This document shows, piece after piece, positions 1 through 10,104 of a DNA stretch of 64,000 nt. Made by a program: the position numbers and the translations under genes. Source of the stretch: Pleurotus ostreatus/Saccharomyces cerevisiae fusant (Eukaryota > Opisthokonta); contig JAMQCK010000030.1 in assembly GCA_024196135.1 (NCBI GenBank), forward strand, positions 1-64,000, read 5' to 3'. Below the pieces are notes generated by a model. It did not search any database and was not told where the DNA came from. It saw only the letters and a list, made by a program, of their open reading frames with translations. Position 1 is the first letter of the stretch. The number at the start of each line of letters is the position of its first letter.

Positions 1-249
1 AACCGCGCGGCGATCATCCTCAGCCAGGACGCCCAGTTCCGCGCCCGGACCAAGCACATCCAGCGGAAGTATCACTACGTCCGCGATGGGCTGGTCGCCA
101 CCGGCGAGTGCGTCGTCCTCTGGTACCCCACTGACGAGATGGTTGCGGACATCTTCACCAAGGCACTACCTCACGAGAAGCATCTCAAGTTCTGCCAAGG
201 TATGGGATTACGGCCAGACTCGAGTGGGAGTGTCAGAAGTGGTGGTTAG
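1..249 (+). pseudogene. Ty1/Copia retrotransposon pol, C-terminal RNase H end (5' partial)
   Basis: Frame 1 is open from the first base to TAG at 247-249. It reads as the end of a Copia polyprotein: the RTKHI motif, then HYVRDG, then the WYPTDEMVADIFTKAL signature that closes the RNase H domain in Ty1/Copia elements. In a live element this domain removes template RNA during reverse transcription. Only about 82 codons are in the window, so the rest of the element lies upstream and its state cannot be judged. A purine-rich tract just before the stop and the TGTCAG that follows fit the polypurine tract and the start of a 3' LTR. Confidence 0.85.
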
Positions 250-500
250 GGGGCGAGTCTGCCTCCACCGCGTGAAGGAGTTGCCTTATTGGTAAATCAT
301 GGTTGATTCACCAATTAGGAAGGTGCTTACTTGGGAAGTATGTTCCCACGGTCGTTCCCGTACTATACTGTACATACACACTCTTGTCTCTTCCCTCAGT
401 CGCTATTCCCATAGCAGGAAGACTGAGGGTGAGCTCTACTTTATCTGTACTTACTGTACACTAACGTTACCTTAGTCTTGCGCTCCCTGCGCTTATTTAG
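231..500 (+). repeat. Putative Copia 3' LTR (start at TGTCAGAAG)
   Basis: TGTCAGAAG directly follows a purine-rich tract at the end of the Copia reading frame, which is where a 3' LTR should begin. The 3' boundary is inferred and uncertain because the expected terminal CA and a second LTR are not visible. The region carries a 47-nt intron-like segment near its 3' end (429-475). Confidence 0.4.
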
Positions 501-566
501 GTATGAATTCAGTCGCTATTCCCATAGCAGGAAGACTGAGGTCTTGCGCTCCCTGCGCTTATTTAG
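396..566 (+). repeat. Tandem pair: intron-bearing copy followed by its exactly spliced copy
   Basis: The 57-nt sequence 509-566 repeats 396-500, but without bases 429-475. The missing block starts GTGAGC, ends TTAG and contains CTAAC (branch-point-like) 11 nt before its end. Copy 2 therefore equals copy 1 after removal of one canonical GT-AG intron, with no other difference seen in the 58 flanking bases. A short GTATGAAT spacer separates the copies. The simplest reading is that copy 2 came through a spliced RNA. Confidence 0.8.
429..475 (+). other. 47-nt GT-AG intron-like segment inside the repeat
   Basis: It begins GTGAGC and ends ACCTTAG, with CTAAC at 461-465. Its exact absence from the downstream repeat copy is the evidence that it is recognised by the spliceosome. 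Confidence 0.7.
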
Positions 567-569
567 CTC

Positions 570-1283
570 GTGAAAGATGCCACCCGCGCCGCGCGACTCG
601 TGGGGAAAGAGCCGGGCCGCCCTTTCGCGCTCGTGATGAGCGGCTGCTCTCAGCTCGACCCAGCTTTCATCAAGATGGTCGTCGACCACAAGTTCATCAG
701 CGTGCTGGAACCCAAGAACACTGGCTTCCAGGTCCTCAGCCCGCGCGCCATGCAGCCGTCGTGGTTCATCGCCTCGTTCCGCTGCGGTCTAGCTGGCAAC
801 AACCCGACCACGAAATCACGCGCCTTCACCGCAATCTGGCTGGCTGTGCATCACAGCGGCGCGATCTGCACGTGGGCCAACGCGTACATGAAGGACGTCC
901 CGACGGCGAAACGAGTCGACAAGCTCATGTCGACGTGGGACATCACCCATTTCGAGTACGGCAGCAGCCCGGACAACATCTGGCAACTAACCGGCAAGCC
1001 GCACCTCGACGGCGTGGGCGAACTCCACGAGGTCGCGCTGAGCAAGCTCCGTAGCGCGCTCAAGCAGACGATGTTCAGCAAGTACAACCGCATCGCGTTG
1101 ATGTACTACCTGGGCGAGACCGCGCACCCGGGCTGCGCCGCATGCTTCGACATCTGCCACCCGACAGGGTCGTGCAAGGTCATCAAGTCAACGGGGTGGA
1201 ACGGCCCAAAGAATGCCCCGCGCAAGGACAAGAAGCCGGCGGGGAACAACAGGCAGGGCAAGAAAGGCGGGGACACCCAGTAG
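570..1283 (+). CDS. LINE ORF1, gag-like protein with CCHC zinc knuckle
   Basis: An open frame of 237 codons starts directly after the spliced repeat copy. An in-frame TAG lies at 564-566, and the first codon is GTG, so the true start may be the ATG near 636 or may be missing. Near the C-terminus is C-x2-C-x4-H-x4-C (CAACFDICHPTGSC), the spacing of a retroviral-type zinc knuckle, followed by a Lys/Arg/Gly-rich tail. That arrangement is typical of LINE ORF1 nucleic-acid-binding proteins, which package the element RNA. The first ~180 residues are not recognised. A Copia gag is less likely because the frame ends right after the knuckle and an endonuclease/RT ORF follows. Confidence 0.6.
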   Translation: MKDATRAARLVGKEPGRPFALVMSGCSQLDPAFIKMVVDHKFISVLEPKNTGFQVLSPRAMQPSWFIASFRCGLAGNNPTTKSRAFTAIWLAVHHSGAICTWANAYMKDVPTAKRVDKLMSTWDITHFEYGSSPDNIWQLTGKPHLDGVGELHEVALSKLRSALKQTMFSKYNRIALMYYLGETAHPGCAACFDICHPTGSCKVIKSTGWNGPKNAPRKDKKPAGNNRQGKKGGDTQ

Positions 1284-1463
1284 TCATTTCTGCATACCGT
1301 ACCGCACCCTACTGCCTCTGTGTATCGACGTTGTGCTCTGTAGAAGATATGATCATCCCCTCCATCTTTCAGCATGACGAACGCCCGAGTGTGGCTACAC
1401 AAAGACTCGGACGAAGCAGGTCAGCTGACAAACACGTGACCGAAAATCAACTTCAACGCCAAT

Positions 1464-2620
1464 GTGGCGACCTCGAAAGAGACCCAATGGGTGGACGCGT
1501 TCCCGCTTCTGGTAGCGAGAGCGGCATGCCCGTATCATCATGCCCCACCTAACCCAACACTAACACACACAGATTACCGGCGCAGGCAGAGTCGACAAGT
1601 TCCTTCTCGGGCCGGAGAACCAGACTCCGAACCCGTGGCGGGAAACAATCTCCGTGAGCTAGAGTACGTGGGGTTGACTGGACTGACGTACTGCTCTACA
1701 GTTTCGAACAATAATGAGAGAATACAAAACACACTTCGAGGTCAGGACCCTCGGGTCCGAACGGCAACCGGTTCGATTCCTGGACGCCCCAGAGAGCAAC
1801 ACGGAGCCGCCAGTATTTCTCTCAACAATGGGGCGTTTAGTAGCGGTGGTGGACAAGTCGCAGGCTCTGCGCAAATGGGCACAGCACCTAACGATGCGAT
1901 GTGCCCAGGTGAACCACCTCTCACACAGAGGTGGCGAGCCATGGGGGAACCCAGTAGGGGGTCAGACGCTGGCGCGTCTGCCCCCGCGTCCGGGAACGGA
2001 CTCGACCTACGGGTCGATGCCTCTACAGCAGGCAGCAGCACGCACCCGGCAGAGATGTCAGACGTGCTGCCTCGAAGGCATCCGGGAACGGCAAGGCCTT
2101 CGGGACAAACTACAGAGACCACCACAGCAAGAGCTGGAGGAGGGGAGAGACGAGACAATAGAGAAACCGCCTCGAACGATGATCAAAGAGACCACACAGA
2201 GGGGCCGAGTCAGGCTCAATCCGAAGGTGGTGATGAGACTATTGACGGCGAGCGAGAGCCATCGAGAAGTCAAGACAGCAGTGACGCGCAGACACGCGGG
2301 AACACGCCGAACCGGGCCCGAAGACGGGCAGCGGAAACGCAACTCAGAAAGCAAGCGAAGACCATTGCAACCCTCAACATCAATGGGTTTGGGACGCTGA
2401 CGCGAGACCACCCACGGAACAAGTGGGGGGCAATTAATAGAATGATGAATTCACAAAAGATCGCCATTCTCATGCTCCAGGAAACTCACCTAACGGAGGA
2501 GCGCAAAGCGAGAATTGAGAGCATGTTCTCAGGGAAACTGAAAGTATACCACTCACCCCACCCAACACATCCAAAGTCGAGGGCGGGAGTCGCAATTGTA
2601 ATCAATAGGCGACTGGTAGA
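1464..2620 (+). pseudogene. LINE ORF2, 5' segment: disordered N-terminus and start of AP endonuclease
   Basis: The frame is open from about 1464. The first ~290 codons are low-complexity, rich in Arg, Gly, Ser and Thr. The endonuclease (exonuclease-endonuclease-phosphatase) fold then begins with the TLNING strand near 2370 and the catalytic QETHL near 2480. The frame runs off into unrelated sequence after about 2620, where a run of five Gs (2622-2626) precedes the continuation of the same domain one frame over. This is best explained by one extra base in the G run. In a working element the domain nicks the target DNA. Confidence 0.75.
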
Positions 2621-5227
2621 CAGAGGGGGCGAAAATGACGGTTATCACCCCCGGGAGAGCTCTTCATCTAACCGTGAAGTGGGCACCAAACGAAGAAAGG
2701 ACATTCCTATGTATCTACGCACCGGCAAGTGGGCCAGCTGAGCGAACGACTTTCTTTGAGCAAGTTAGCGAATACTACAGGTCACACACCAACCTGACGA
2801 AACCACACGCGATGGCGGGTGACTTTAACGTCCTAGAAGACAACATAGACCGCCTACCCATGTCCGAAACGCACGACAACTCGATTCAGGCGCTGGACGC
2901 GCTGAAAATCTCCCTCGGCCTAAACATGGCAGATGGATGGCGCGCAACCTACCCGGACACGCGCGACTTCACCTTCTGCAGAAATCAGGAAAATGGACCA
3001 TACCTAGCACGACTGGACAGGATCTACTGCAACGCGGCATCCTTTGCGACTGCTCGCCAGTGGAAGATCAGCGAGCCGGGTATCAGGACCGACCATAGTG
3101 TCGCCTCAGTGCAGCTCACCTGCGAATCCAGCCCCGAAATGGGGAAGGGGCGACCCAAACTCTCTGAGTGGATAATCAAGGACAAAGCCTTCGCCAAATA
3201 CACGAAAGAACGTGGTATTTTTGCCATGAACGAGCTCGCTTTCCTACAAGAGACAGGGATACGAACGGATACGAGGAACGCACTACAAGTTCTGGAAGAC
3301 TTCACGGAAGACTGCTTCACAATGGGCCGCGAGCGCGAAAGAGTGCTCGTCCCGGAATCGCAGAAACGAATTGCGGCGCTGCAAGAGGAAATGAAGCGTG
3401 TTCGAAAAGACAAGCGGGTCAGCGAAGATGTCCGCACGCAGGAATTGGCGGCACTTACCCAGCAGCTGAGGAAAGCAGAGATCCACAAGCTCGACAAGCA
3501 GAAGGCGATGGCGCGGGCGCGACACCGCCTGGAGGGGGAAATCCCCACCGCATACTGGAGTCAAATCCATAAGGAGACCAAGCCGCGCGATATGATACAC
3601 GCACTTGAGGTCGAAGGGCGCCGCACCCAGGCCGGAGAGCCGATCTATACGCACGAGTCAAAACAGATGGCAGAAATGGCACGCCAGTACCATTGGCACC
3701 TACAAGAGGACGACGAATCCGACCCGAACTGGAAGCCAACCCAGGAAAGAGAGGCGGTGATCCAGGAAGTGCTAGAAAGCATTGAATGCAGCATTACCGA
3801 CGAACAAGCCGCGGAGATGGCTGCTGATTTCGACTATGAGGAAGTGCTTACCGCGCTCAAGTTCTCGAAGAACGGATCTTCTCCAGGAGTCGATGGAATA
3901 CCATACGAGTTCTGGAAGACATTGAATGAGCGAGCTATACAAGACTCGAGACGAGAGGATACCCCAGTATTTGACGTCGCTATGCTCCTACTGGAGGCCT
4001 TCACCGACGTGAAAAGACACGGGGTAAGCAGCTCATCGGCCTTCACAGAGGGCTGGATGTGCCCCCTCTACAAGAAGGGTGAACGGACGAAGATTGCGAA
4101 CTACAGGCCAATCACCTTGTTGAATACAAGCTATAAGCTTCTCACAAAGATTTTGGCGCTCCGACTAGCGAAGGTGGCGCCAGACATTATCCACCCGTCC
4201 CAAGCGGGTTTTGTGCCGGGACGACACATCAAAGACCACACGCAACTCACACGAGCGGTCATGGACTGGGCAGAGGTGTCGATGCAAAACGGCGCCATCG
4301 TGGCCCTAGACCAGGAGAAAGCGTATGACAAAGTGGCACACGACTACCTGTGGCGCGTTCTGGAGCGCTTCGGGATCCCACCGGAATTCTGCGCGATAGT
4401 GAAGGCCCTGTATACCCATGCAGAAACATCAGTCATGATAAATGGGATATTGAGCGACAACTTCCCGGTGTACAGAGGAGTACGCCAAGGAGACCCCCTG
4501 TCCTGCCTACTCTTCGACCTAGCGATAGAACCGCTGTCCTCGATGATAAGGAACTCGGACCTGAAAGGGTATGAAATCCCCGGGAAGATGGACCGGCTGA
4601 AGGCGACACTCTTCGCAGACGACACAACTGTCTACCTTTCGGAGGAGGACGACTTCGGAGTTCTGCAAGGAATACTCGATAAATGGTGCACCGCGGCGAA
4701 AGCGAAGTTCAACCTGAAGAAAACAGAAATCATCCCGATAGGGGATAGGCAATATCGCATCTTCATGGCGGACACGTACCGAGACACGGGGAACTGGAGA
4801 AACTACCCCCGAGGAGTGCATATGGCGAACGAAGGGGACGCCATCCGAATCTTAGGAGCATTCTTCGGAAACAATTTTGAGGAATGCGCGCCATGGACAC
4901 CACGTATGGAAAAAATCGCGCAGGTCATGGCACGGTGGGCGAGAGGTCACTCGACGATCGAAGGGCGACGCCATGCTGTATCCTTCACGATTGGAGCGAT
5001 GACACAGTACCTAACAGAGGTTCAGCGCATGCCCGAAGAGGTAAAGAAAAGACTCATCGCGCTTGAACGCAGCTTCTACTGGGACGGAAAATCCACGTCC
5101 CCGGTAGCCTTAGAACACCTCTATGCGCCATTCGAGAACGGGGGGCGAAAGCTCCTCGATATCCAGTCACGGAACGACGCCATTGACCTCGTCTGGCTAA
5201 AGGACTACTTGAATATGGGGCCAAATC
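2621..5227 (+). pseudogene. LINE ORF2, middle segment: rest of endonuclease and reverse transcriptase
   Basis: The frame continues the endonuclease with the catalytic GDFN near 2819 and TDH near 3090. Reverse transcriptase follows with its motifs in order: YRPITLLN, QAGFVPGRH, the DQEKAYD aspartate of motif A, RQGDPLS, and the catalytic FADD near 4612. No stop or missing catalytic residue is seen. The segment ends at 5227, where a DNA transposon entered inside the thumb/connection region. The frame resumes exactly at 14992-14993 if the insert and one 9-bp duplication are removed. Confidence 0.9.
5219..5227. repeat. Target-site duplication, left copy (GGCCAAATC)
   Basis: It is identical to 14984-14992 and lies in the LINE ORF2 flank. 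Removing one copy together with the element restores ORF2. Confidence 0.9.
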
Positions 5228-5590
5228 ACCTGTGGCCGTAAGGACCTTTAAAAGACCCTCGACAATTATCATTCAGGTAGTTAAAAGGACCTCGTATGTC
5301 TTATCCACACAGCCACAGCCCCCCGGCAGGTCGCCGGGCAGGCTCCGGTCGACGCCCGATGCGGCAGGCGACCCCCCGACCTCGCCGGTCGGGGTTTCCC
5401 GCAGCACGCGTCGCGCGATGCGCGCGCTTCGCCGCCGCCGCCGTTGCCACGCGCCCTGCGGCGGCTGATGCGCCGCCCTCGCGCGCGTCAGCGCTGCTTA
5501 GTCAGCGCGTCGAGGGGCGTCGCGCTCGCGCGCGCCGCCGCCGCCGTTCCCTTCGCGTCGTGCATAAAACAAAAGAAAATGTATGTATAG
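5228..5590 (+). repeat. Left terminal inverted repeat of the DNA transposon
   Basis: The reverse complement of 14595-14983 aligns with this stretch almost base for base for the first ~250 nt. It then aligns with small indels to about 5590, where an AAAGAAAATG block is still shared. It is very GC-rich (GCCGCC runs). Two related A/T-containing boxes, AAGGACCTTTAAAAGAC and AGTTAAAAGGACCTCG, lie near the tip and are candidate transposase sites. Confidence 0.88.
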
Positions 5591-7545
5591 TACAGTACAT
5601 ACATGCAATGTACCTAAAAACACTGGGTATGTACAGAAAAAGGACAAAAAGCGCCGGCGAAAAATTTTCGCCGGCGCGGCTTGCGCTAGGCAGCGCGCGC
5701 GAGCGAGTGTGCCCGCTCACGCATGCTTAGGAGGGTATAGGGAGGAGGGGGGTTGGTGGCTGGAGGAGCTCTGCTTGACGGGCATCGCCGTTGAGGCGGT
5801 CGTTTGGGCGCGGTCGGTGGGCGCGAGCGCGAACCGCCGTAAGGTCGGGGGGCTGCGGGGACTGGAGGTAGGGGGACTGCTTTTTGGGCAAGAGGCGCAG
5901 GCGGAAGGGAGACCGCGCGCGGGAGAGGCGGCGCAGGTGGTGGTGGTGGTGGTTGGGGAGAGGCGTGTGGCCGCGCTCACACGGTCGCGCTGGCCAGCGA
6001 GCGTGCACCTGCGCAATTGCGAGCGCGCAACCTAGTGCTCGCAGGCCTCGACCCCTCCTAGGCCAGGAGGGCCTAGGAACATCGATATACGCGTCCCGCG
6101 CCGAGCCCAGCACCGCGAATTCGCCAGTGCGGTGGGTACTCAAACGGGCCGTGCTCGACACGGGGACGCGTTTCGATGCTAGGGGAGAGGAGGGGAGTGG
6201 GTTAAGGGGGAGGGCTTGACGAAGCTTTGATGAAATATCACCCCATAGCGTCAGGCGCGCTATGGGGAGACGTCCTGTAGAAAGGCCGAAAAATAGTAAA
6301 ACAACGTGTGAGTAGAGATCTCGGGGCGCATAGCGTAGTGGCGCACCTGCAGGAGGCATGGGCATCCTCCCCTACCCTTTCCACAGGGTTTCCGTGCTTG
6401 AACGCGTTGCCGCGCGTCGCAGGCGGCCCTCGGGTGTTGCGCGCTCAGCCAGCATCGAGCACGCGTTCGGCGCGTGGGAAACGCGTAGAGCGCGTGTTAT
6501 TTCGTCTTCTTAGTGAGAGGAGAATGGAGGGAGGGAGGGAGGGAGGGCAGGGCAGCGGTGCAGGCGGCGAGGTGGTGGTTGAGAGTAAAGAACGCGCCGC
6601 CACGACGCGGCGGATGTCCGGGCCGGCGACTCGGTCCGATGTCCGGGATTCGTCGTCGTCGTCGTCGATGGCCTCGGACGCAAGCCGAGGGATAGCAGAG
6701 GGTCAAGTCAGAGTACATTAGCGTAGTATACATGTCAGAGAATAGATATATGAATTTTTGTAGCATTGCCATGTCTGTAGCTCACGAAACTTGAGCTTCG
6801 GTACACGACGAGATTGGTGCAAACCAATGCATTACTCCTCTTCACCCTCGAAATCAGCGCTTTCGGGCTGTATCTCGTTCAATTTTCTGCGGATCGGGAC
6901 CAAACAAGCTGCGGTGCGTAGGGAATCGCTTTCTCCACTTCGACATGTACGATTTACAATATTCCTTGCCTCGGATATAATGTAGGAGCACAGATACTGT
7001 GTTTTGGAGTGCAAATATGGAGAGTTTCGATGTTTGGCACACAGCTTGGAGGAGGATTCTGGTTTAAACTAACTATCAATCTATTATAGACCCTCCCCTT
7101 CCACTCTATCCAATGTTTACGCCCTCAAATCCTCGTCGGCGTGTTTCCGAGGCCATTGAAGTCGACGGAGACGCTCCTCGGACGTCCGGACCGGCATCCG
7201 CGCAGTCCCAAGACGACTTTTGGCGGTCCCGAACATCAAGCCCAGTGAGAAGTCAGGCATTCTGGACGGTTTTGGGCGGTTTTGCACGGCCATGCATCCC
7301 AAAACTAGAACAACCCGTAGTAAAGCCATAAATACATGTTTTGCCTAATACCACGGTATAGGATAGGTATACCTTTCGTGAATCAGGCTACTGTGCCGTT
7401 TTGGGTGGTTTTGTACTACTGGCCTTGTTCTCGATGATGTACATTGCACGACTCCATTTGGATGTACACTACGGGCTACGATACGAAACCGTACAAAACA
7501 CTCGTCGATGCCAAGATTGCCCTATGCCTCCCACGCCGACCAGCA
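5591..7545. other. Non-coding left arm of the transposon
   Basis: No convincing gene is present. Open frames here are GC-rich shadows. The arm holds a 27-nt palindrome at 5652-5678 (13-bp arms, GCGCCGGCGAAAA), a GTG/GGT microsatellite near 5938-5955, a GAGG(GAGG)n purine run at 6523-6548 that could form a G-quadruplex, a TCG repeat near 6648-6668, and inverted CCCCATAGCG/CGCTATGGGG at 6240-6266. Confidence 0.6.
7240..7273 (+). repeat. Subterminal inverted repeat, left copy
   Basis: These 34 bp match the reverse complement of 13837-13870 with a single mismatch. The repeat is well inside the element (2.0 kb from the left end, 1.1 kb from the right) and separate from the terminal repeats. It is followed by GGGCGGTTTTGCAC, echoed at 7403-7416 as GGGTGGTTTTGTAC. 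Confidence 0.75.
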
Positions 7546-9959
7546 TTAAGCAGAACCCACCGGTTTTCCCTTCCCTTTGGCTTGTGTCAGCCCGAGCGCC
7601 TTCATAAGGCGTGCCGCCTCCGCCCTCGCATCTGACACGCTCTGAGGTACAGCTTGAGCGAAGCACAACTGCGAGCACAACGACACGTACCATATTTCTC
7701 CCTTGCTGGGTAGCCTCCTGCGCAGGAGTCAGTGTAATACTAGAAGACGGCCCGGACGAATCGACTCACCTCCCGCTGGACCTTTCCCAATGAGGCGCAG
7801 AACATGTTAAACTCCGGAATCGTCCCGAACTCATGCGTCTTCATGAAGTTGAGTCCCACGACGGTCCTAGATCGATTCAGGAACAGGAGCGAACCCATGC
7901 GTAAAGGACTCACTTCCACGAAACCCCACGAGTACCAACTTTGACAAGATAGACGTTGCTGAGGTCACAGTCATTGATTGCAACGGTAGGCGTAGCTGTC
8001 GCCAGGATGGACGTAGACGGTGGGGGCGTTGGGTCGCGAAATGTCGCAGAGGACTTGCGCGCCGCGGCGGCCAGGAGATTGCCGGGATCGACTGGTTCAG
8101 TATAGTCTTGAGGCTCCGTTGAAGGCGCGAGAGTAGTCCCAGTAGGCGGAGATGACACGGCGAGATTAGAGGCGACGCTAGTACGCGAAGAGAGCGGCGC
8201 AGTTGCGTCGGGGACAGCGCTAGACGAGGTTGTCCGGGGAGAGGTTGACTCGGACTGCATAGGCTGCTGTAACGCATCGGGCGGAGATGCGCCTCGAAGA
8301 TTCGAGTCCGATACGGCCTGTGTACTTGTTTGCGGCAAAACGGATTCAGCTGAGGGTCGACGTGTCAGTATCGAGCACAACAGGCGTTGCAGATCGCACC
8401 TGTAATGCCGCTATTCGTCAGCGGCGGCTTGCGAGACTGGGGGCGCGGTCCCATGGGCATTCGAAGGCCCGACGAGGTGACGGAAGGTGTGAACGAAGCG
8501 ATTGGATTCTTCAGCTGTGCTGTCGTAAGCTTTGGGTTGGTACACTCGAGTCACGCGCATCTGCTCACCGAAGGAAAGCCGCGCGCCTTCTTGGCAACGG
8601 CAGCGCTTGGAGGTTCATCAGCAGCAGCACGCTTTGTACCTGGAAGGATGCGGGCGTCCGAGACTGGCGAGGAACTAGGACGAACAGTCCCAGGGCCGCT
8701 GCAGTTGGCGGAGCGACGCGCCGAGTCGGCGACCTCGCAGTCATCTTCGTCGTCCGAACGAGGGTCGTAAGCGCCAAGGTCGTCCTCGTCGTCACTAGCA
8801 TCACTGAGCAGGTTGCTTTTGCAAACTTTCTTGGAATTCGACTTCTTGGTCTTCTGCGAGAAAAGCATACGAGCGAGCTTGTCGGTCTTCCAGTTGTTGC
8901 GACACCAAAGAAGTTCCGGATGCGACCTCGCCATGTGGTAGTAGATGTACTCGCGAGCCTGAAACTTGACTTCACCCCATTTGGCAGGGAGTACTCCGAG
9001 GTCTCTGAGCTCGACGACGAGGGAGGAGAAGGTAGCACGCATCTGCGCGGCAGTCGTGCCATCGACCGGGTTGCCGAACTCGTCCGTGATGAACTTCATG
9101 GTGACGTTGACGCCTTTCGCTAACTGGCTCTTGCCCTTCTGCGCTTTTCTGCCATTGGACAGCTTCTTGAGCTCTTCCTCGATCGGTTTCCACTCCAGTT
9201 CATTGTAAAACTTGATCATAGCGGGGCAATCTTGACGAGAGAGTTGAGGCAGAGGGTGGGGAAGTGCGATCGTACTGTGAGCGAGGTGGAGGGCGGCGAT
9301 GTCCTGTGGGACGTTGGGGTGGATCTTCATGATATCCGTCTTCAAGATAGCGCCAATGTTGTCCAAGCGCTCGCTAGGAAGGATGTGTATCAGTCAAAAG
9401 CGTGTCGGCCGTGCGCATACACGTACCTGATGCCCTCTAATCTCGATGTGTATGTACTCCTGTGACGGTGTTAGCTTTTCTGAAGGCCGTAGATGGCAGG
9501 ACACGCACTCGAACGCCTGAAGACGACGAGAAAGGAGGGCGATCTGACGGTCAGTACTTGACCCGGATGTCGGAGCTGCCGGTGTTGAAGCAGGCGGGGC
9601 ATACTGCTGCCACTGTCAGGGCATGTCAGCGTACGCTGCCAGAGACCGCATATACTCGCACCTGCCCAGAGCCTCGAGAACCGTAATGACCATAGTGCAT
9701 ATAGTCGTTCCTGCCTTGCATGGGTGGGAGCTGACCGCTGCTTGTCAATTTGTTAGGTAGAACGAAGACTGCTGTATGGTTTTAGAACATACTAGTGATA
9801 CTCAAATGACCTGCTGGAATCGTGCATGTCTTTGCCGTGCCCAAAGAATTCAGACCGATGGGAATCCAAAGACTGTCCAGGCGAGAGTGAGCGAGAGTAG
9901 TCGTCGGAGAGCGACATAGTTGAGCCAGCGGCGGAAGAAGACGCGATGAATTCGGACAT
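7546..9959 (-). CDS. Transposon accessory protein, coiled-coil, 10 exons, about 651 aa, function unknown
   Basis: Exons: 9959-9793, 9737-9662, 9612-9509, 9459-9427, 9373-8569, 8514-8400, 8349-7914, 7866-7770, 7717-7691, 7641-7546. All introns are GT-AG of 47-55 nt, phases match throughout, and one open frame of 652 codons results. The order is a Ser-rich start, a Gln/Tyr/Gly-rich stretch, a heptad-like coiled coil (RRLQAFESTYTSRLEGISER), then a globular region with EYIYYHMARSHPELLW and a basic KTKKSNSKK end. An acidic DDEDD stretch, a long Ser/Pro/Thr linker and a C-terminal basic helix follow. I do not recognise a domain. Position 145 bp after the transposase on the same strand, inside firm element ends, makes it the second gene of the transposon, perhaps a DNA-binding or tethering partner. 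An in-frame ATG at 10034 is an alternative start. Confidence 0.72.
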
Positions 9960-10104
9960 GGTAAGGGCGATGGGAAGAGGGAAGAAGGCACTTGCCTCGA
10001 CGCGTCCTCCTCCGACCATGCCAAACATGGACACACGAGGGTCACGTTATCGTGACTGAAGTTCATGTGGCGTCACCCAGGTCGCAGTCTGAACGATATC
10101 GGCA

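Noticed and set aside
503..1054. 183-codon plus-strand frame overlapping ORF1
   Set aside because: Alternate frame of the CCHC ORF1; no domain, and its composition follows the GC bias of the true frame.
1741..1793. tRNA-like GGTTCGATTCC with a hairpin in front
   Set aside because: Lies inside the LINE ORF2 frame; no acceptor or D arm can be paired.
2620..2640. Programmed ribosomal frameshift in LINE ORF2
   Set aside because: No slippery heptamer or downstream pseudoknot was evident; an extra base in a G run is simpler.
5727..6365. 212-codon minus-strand frame in the transposon left arm
   Set aside because: Pro/Arg/Ala low complexity from GC-rich, repeat-rich DNA; no splice-supported gene.
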